Shown here: in pieces, positions 61,201 through 64,000 of the stretch
Layout of the letters: each line of letters opens with the position of its first letter
Position numbering within the stretch: position 1 is the stretch's first letter
DNA from: an uncultured Eubacteriales bacterium
GTDB taxonomy: Bacteria; Bacillota; Clostridia; Christensenellales; Aristaeellaceae
Direction: 5' to 3'
Assembly: GCA_902781945.1 (NCBI GenBank)
Contig: CACZLE010000004.1
Location: 36,542 to 100,541 of the forward strand
Length of the DNA: 64,000 bases
Made by a program: the position numbers and the translations under genes
Notes under the pieces: model-generated
Database searches by the model: none
Told to the model about the DNA's origin: nothing
What the model saw: only the letters and a program-made list of their open reading frames with translations

Positions 61201-61719
61201 TCAGAAATATAGTGTTTTCAATGCTTCCGGCATGGAACGGAACATCATTTCCACTACTGTCTCTGCCGGGGTAATGTTATCATGCATCAGCCATTCCTGG
61301 GTCATGCCGATGGTGCCGTAGCAATACAGCCGGATACTGAACCTTGTCTGGGCGTCCAGGGCATCCCCGGTTTTCTCCATGGCGATGTCCGTGTACCGCT
61401 TCACAAAGTAAGCGTGCATATAGGCCCACATGGGGCTTTGGGAGTTATCCTCAAAGGCACGCTTGAAAAAGATATAGTCCTGACGCATGCCGTTCATGGC
61501 TTTGGCGGCGGATTCCACGGACAGGACGTCCGTCTTCATCGTCTGCTGGCAGAAGATCCAGGCCATCAGGTCATATTTGTCTTTGAAGTGATAATAGAAC
61601 GTGGGACGCTCGATTTCCGCTTCTTTGCAAATGTCCGTCACGAATATCTTTTCCAGCGGCTTCTTCACCAGGAGCCGCTTCATGGCGTCCGCGATCCACA
61701 GCTTTGTCCGTTCTGCCAT
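61201..61719 (-). CDS. TetR-family transcriptional regulator
   Basis: 172 aa. The N-terminal helix-turn-helix (KIFVTDICKEAEIERPTFYYHFKDKYDLMAWIF; residues 24-56) is typical; the C-terminal domain is of the DhaS-like type. ATG 61717-61719 with AAGGA upstream. Divergent from the nitroreductase gene, which it probably regulates through the interval 61720-61839. Confidence 0.9.
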   Translation of the reverse strand: MAERTKLWIADAMKRLLVKKPLEKIFVTDICKEAEIERPTFYYHFKDKYDLMAWIFCQQTMKTDVLSVESAAKAMNGMRQDYIFFKRAFEDNSQSPMWAYMHAYFVKRYTDIAMEKTGDALDAQTRFSIRLYCYGTIGMTQEWLMHDNITPAETVVEMMFRSMPEALKTLYF

Positions 61720-61737
61720 CCATGTCCTTCTTTCTTA

Positions 61738-61815
61738 CAGAATTGAAAATCTGTAATAATCTCTTTCACTATTATAATTCTGTATGTGGATTTTTGCAAG
61801 CAGGTGCCGTACAAT
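61738..61815. promoter_or_regulatory. Divergent promoter region, tetR / nitroreductase
   Basis: For tetR (minus strand): TTGCAA (61794-61799), 17 bp, TATAAT (61771-61776). For the nitroreductase (plus): a TACAAT -10 at 61810-61815 with no clear -35. Inverted ACAGAAT and ATTCTGT flank the tetR start region and are candidate TetR operator halves. Confidence 0.6.
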
Positions 61816-61839
61816 ATCTTCGCAAGGAGGAATGAAGCA

Positions 61840-62364
61840 ATGGATTTTATGGAATTGGCAAAGAACCGGTACTCGGAGCGCTTTTTTGATCCCCGTCCCG
61901 TCGAGCAGGAAAAGCTGGACAAAATTCTGGAAGCAGGGCGGATCGTGCCCACGGCATGCAACTATCAACCCCAGCGTTTTTATGTGCTGCGCAGCCCGGA
62001 GGCGCTGGCAAAGGCAAAGCTTGTGACGCCCTTCCACTATAACGCGCCGCTGATGCTGCTGGTCTGCTATGACCTGAACACCGTCTGGAAGCAACCCGGT
62101 GATCGGATGTTCCGCAATTACAATTCCGGCGAGCAGGACGCCAGCATCGCCGCCACCACCATGATGTATGAGGCGGAGGAGCTGGGCATTCACAATGTGT
62201 GGCTTCGCGGCTTTGACGCCCGGACGGTGGCTGAGGTCTTTGAACTGCCGGAAAATATCATTCCCGTCATGATGTTCGCCATGGGCTATCCCTCTGAAAA
62301 AGCCAAGCCCAACGCCTTGCATTTCAGGCGCATGCCCATGGAAGCATTTGTGATGGAGCTGTAA
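61840..62364 (+). CDS. Nitroreductase-family FMN oxidoreductase
   Basis: 174 aa from ATG 61840 (AAGGAGG 9 bp upstream). AKNRYSERFFDPRPV (FMN-phosphate Arg/Ser), ILEAGRIVPTACNYQPQRFYV and AEELGIHNVWLRGF match the short nitroreductase branch. Probably a homodimeric NAD(P)H oxidase of quinones or nitro compounds. 13 bp before the radical SAM gene; likely induced through the TetR regulator. Confidence 0.9.
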   Translation: MDFMELAKNRYSERFFDPRPVEQEKLDKILEAGRIVPTACNYQPQRFYVLRSPEALAKAKLVTPFHYNAPLMLLVCYDLNTVWKQPGDRMFRNYNSGEQDASIAATTMMYEAEELGIHNVWLRGFDARTVAEVFELPENIIPVMMFAMGYPSEKAKPNALHFRRMPMEAFVMEL

Positions 62365-62377
62365 GCAGGAGGACGCC

Positions 62378-63259
62378 ATGCATTTTACCGGAACCGTATA
62401 CAGAAACCCTTATTGGCCCACCTGGCCGCTCTTGGAAATCACCCAGGGCTGCACGCATAATCGATGCAAGTTCTGCACGATGTACAAGGATGTTCCCTTC
62501 AAAATGTCTCCCATGGAATGGATCGAGGAAGATTTGCAGGAGCTTGCCCAAACCGACCCGGACGCTGCCACCATTCAGCTGCTCTCCGCCAACCCGCTGG
62601 TGCTGCCCTATGACAAGCTGGCCCCGATTTTGAAAATGATCAACCGATATCTGCCGAAGATGGAATATATCTACCTGGCGGGCCGCGTGACCGACCTGAA
62701 AAACAAGACCGTGGAGGAATTGAAGAAGCTGAAAGACCTGGGCATGCGGGAAATCTCCCTGGGCGTGGAGAGCGGTGACGATTGGACGCTGGATCGCATC
62801 CATAAGGGCTACCACGCGTCGGATATTCTGGAGCAGTGCCACAAGCTGGATGAGGCGGGCATTGATTATTGGATGACCTTTTTAAACGGCGTAGCGGGCA
62901 GGTCCCACAGCAAGGAGCACTCCCTGCACTCCGCGCAGATTTTCAGTCAATGCAAACCCATGGTGGTGGGCACCGGCGGGCTGACGCTGTTCCCGGGCAC
63001 CCCGCTGCTGGAGGAAGCGCGGCGCGGAGAATTCGATCCGCTGTCCGAACAGGAAATGCTGGAAGAGCTGAAGCTCTTCGTGGAGAATCTGACCTGCGAT
63101 TGTTCTTTCATCACCCATCATACCGTATCCGGCGCGAACCTGACCGGGCCCAACTTCCTGAAGCGCAAAAGCAGGATCGTCGCCGCGCTGGAGGATGAAA
63201 TCAAACACGGCGACATGGATTGGATGGCCGCGTTCCGCAGGAACAAGCGGACATTATAA
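62378..63259 (+). CDS. Radical SAM protein with CX4CX2C motif
   Basis: 293 aa. The cluster motif is in GCTHNRCKFCTMYKD (residues 24-38): Cys-x4-Cys-x2-Cys rather than the usual x3/x2. GVESGDDWTLDRIHKG and TGGLTLFPGTPLLEEARRGEF are further conserved segments of this COG1032-like subfamily. No B12-binding domain. Its substrate is unknown. AGGAGG precedes the ATG. Confidence 0.85.
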   Translation: MHFTGTVYRNPYWPTWPLLEITQGCTHNRCKFCTMYKDVPFKMSPMEWIEEDLQELAQTDPDAATIQLLSANPLVLPYDKLAPILKMINRYLPKMEYIYLAGRVTDLKNKTVEELKKLKDLGMREISLGVESGDDWTLDRIHKGYHASDILEQCHKLDEAGIDYWMTFLNGVAGRSHSKEHSLHSAQIFSQCKPMVVGTGGLTLFPGTPLLEEARRGEFDPLSEQEMLEELKLFVENLTCDCSFITHHTVSGANLTGPNFLKRKSRIVAALEDEIKHGDMDWMAAFRRNKRTL

Positions 63260-63281
63260 AAAAGAGGCGGTGAGCAGAGGT

Positions 63282-63578
63282 ATGACTGGAGAGATCATCA
63301 CAACCAATCTTGGCAGGATTCGTGGCTTTGAGAAGGACGGATGCTCCGTATATCTCGGCATACCGTTTGCAAAGCCTCCTGTTGGAGAATATGCCTTCAA
63401 GCATCCGCCGCCGCCTGAGCCCTGGGAGGGCGTATTGGACGCAGCACACGGTTCCAGCAATCCGATCCAGGGAAAAGGCGGTTTCTATATTGGCAACAAC
63501 AGCCAGGATTGTCTGTATCTGAATGTATTCGTGCCTCAAAACGCAGATACCCCTCTTCCTGTCATGGTACGCTTTTGA
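63282..63578 (+). pseudogene. 5' fragment of a type B carboxylesterase
   Basis: About 97 residues. IITTNLGRIRGFE, YLGIPFAKPPVGEYAF, SQDCLYLNVFVPQN and PLPVMV are the N-terminal landmarks of the type B carboxylesterase family. The reading breaks just before the HGGG oxyanion motif, with a stop six bases later. The catalytic Ser, Glu and His are missing, so the product cannot be active. The break joins it to a different gene's 3' end (63566-63909). Confidence 0.82.
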
Positions 63579-63909
63579 AAACAATACCCACCTGATCGTG
63601 TATACCGATTATACCGGCAACGACATCACCAAGTGCGCCATCCTGGCCAACGCCGATTCCATGCTGCTGCATCGGGTGGGCGCTTTCAGCGGGGATATGT
63701 TTTTTAATCCGGCTTATCCAACGTCGGTTCAATATGCGGCGGATATGCTGACATCCGAAATGGTGCTGCATACCCAGGAATATACGCTGACGGCAAAGGA
63801 AAAGCAAGTCATTCTGGATATCCGCTATTGGCTTTCCGATCCACAGGGCGGCAATGTGATCCATGGGAAGCAGCAAATTGAAGTGACCTGGGAGGAACAG
63901 GAAGTTTGA
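63566..63909 (+). pseudogene. 3' fragment of a DUF1934 (YwiB-like) gene
   Basis: Frame from about 63566: THLIVYTDYTGNDITKCAI, LLHRVGAFSGDMFF and VIHGKQQIEVTWEE follow the middle and end of the DUF1934 calycin-like proteins (Bacillus YwiB) by my alignment; the first 30-40 residues and start codon are missing. It cannot be translated normally. In Firmicutes ywiB usually precedes argS, so the flanking core genome would continue to the right. In 63910-64000 I see nothing else. Confidence 0.6.
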
Positions 63910-64000
63910 AACATTCAATTAACGGGCCGCCGGAAAGAAGGGAAAAGCAAACAGACCATCACAAGGATGGCCACACAAGTTAGTTCAGATCAGGCTGGAA

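Noticed and set aside
1..64000. CRISPR array, rRNA operon, integrase or transposase gene
   Set aside because: No regularly spaced direct repeats with unique spacers, no rRNA sequence, and no recombinase motifs were seen on either strand.

Overview
The window is one GC-rich stretch (by eye about 60% G+C, falling in some intergenic and island DNA) of a Gram-positive, endospore-lineage anaerobe, most likely a member of class Clostridia (Bacillota). The signs are strong AGGAGG ribosome sites, near-consensus TTGACA-17-TATAAT promoters, several TTG and GTG starts, the yybS-like/rplI/dnaB cluster, a 26-codon spoVM-like gene, YhaM, YetF-type (DUF421) proteins, a group B [FeFe] hydrogenase and an indolepyruvate:ferredoxin oxidoreductase. 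No species can be named from the sequence.

Layout. 1-15.5 kb: partial iorA; pgi; a zinc/cadmium efflux operon (ArsR/CadC regulator with operator, P-type ATPase, unknown protein); a GH120 beta-xylosidase-like glycosidase; a four-gene operon DUF1538 transporter, tandem PII protein, topB, flavodoxin; a PrsA-like foldase; tadA. 15.6-24.2 kb: an envelope cluster (MBL-fold lipoprotein with a lamin-tail domain, Cys-rich protein, giant secreted SdrD-type B-repeat protein), then an HD hydrolase, an SPL-type radical SAM protein and pyrG. 24.2-33 kb (minus strand): pgsA, metG, CrtO-like, RidA, DUF5058, a second membrane protein, an M20 peptidase, tatD, a small membrane protein and the spoVM-like gene, ending at a terminator shared with pyrG; upstream of it are DUF421 and DUF4363. 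33-37.3 kb: a secreted unknown protein and a heterodimeric ABC exporter. 37.3-46.2 kb: a DUF308 gene, then an eight-gene minus-strand housekeeping operon (DUF2232, rplI, dnaB, yhaM, mnmE, O-antigen-ligase-like, TPR, DUF4037). 46.3-55 kb: [FeFe] hydrogenase, a 498-bp palindromic element, a LarA-like protein, a two-component system, DUF4342, a peptidoglycan-binding protein, an ATP-grasp enzyme and ychF.

55.2-64 kb is different in character. A tRNA-Ser(GGA) gene, with a 21-nt copy of its anticodon arm 174 bp upstream and iteron-like repeats just downstream, is followed by a GntR-FCD regulator, a 568-bp inverted-repeat element, and a divergent catabolic cluster (Asp/Glu-racemase-fold enzyme; SDR dehydrogenase, phosphotriesterase-like hydrolase, MFS carrier). 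Both catabolic promoters carry the same GntR-type operator. A TetR/nitroreductase/radical SAM group follows, and then a broken carboxylesterase fused to the tail of a DUF1934 (YwiB-like) gene. This looks like an island inserted beside tRNA-Ser, with a rearranged right edge. It is the most promising uncharacterised system in the window: a GntR-controlled pathway that I infer imports a compound, oxidises it, and opens a lactone or similar ester, with a racemase-fold enzyme that lacks the usual first catalytic cysteine.

Repeats. Four large palindromic elements lie in intergenic DNA (3132-3236, 33585-33749, 47869-48366, 56357-56924), and a 35-bp hairpin at 8428-8462 shares its outer 12 bp with the 498-bp element. 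No CRISPR array, rRNA, replication origin, integrase or transposase gene was seen.
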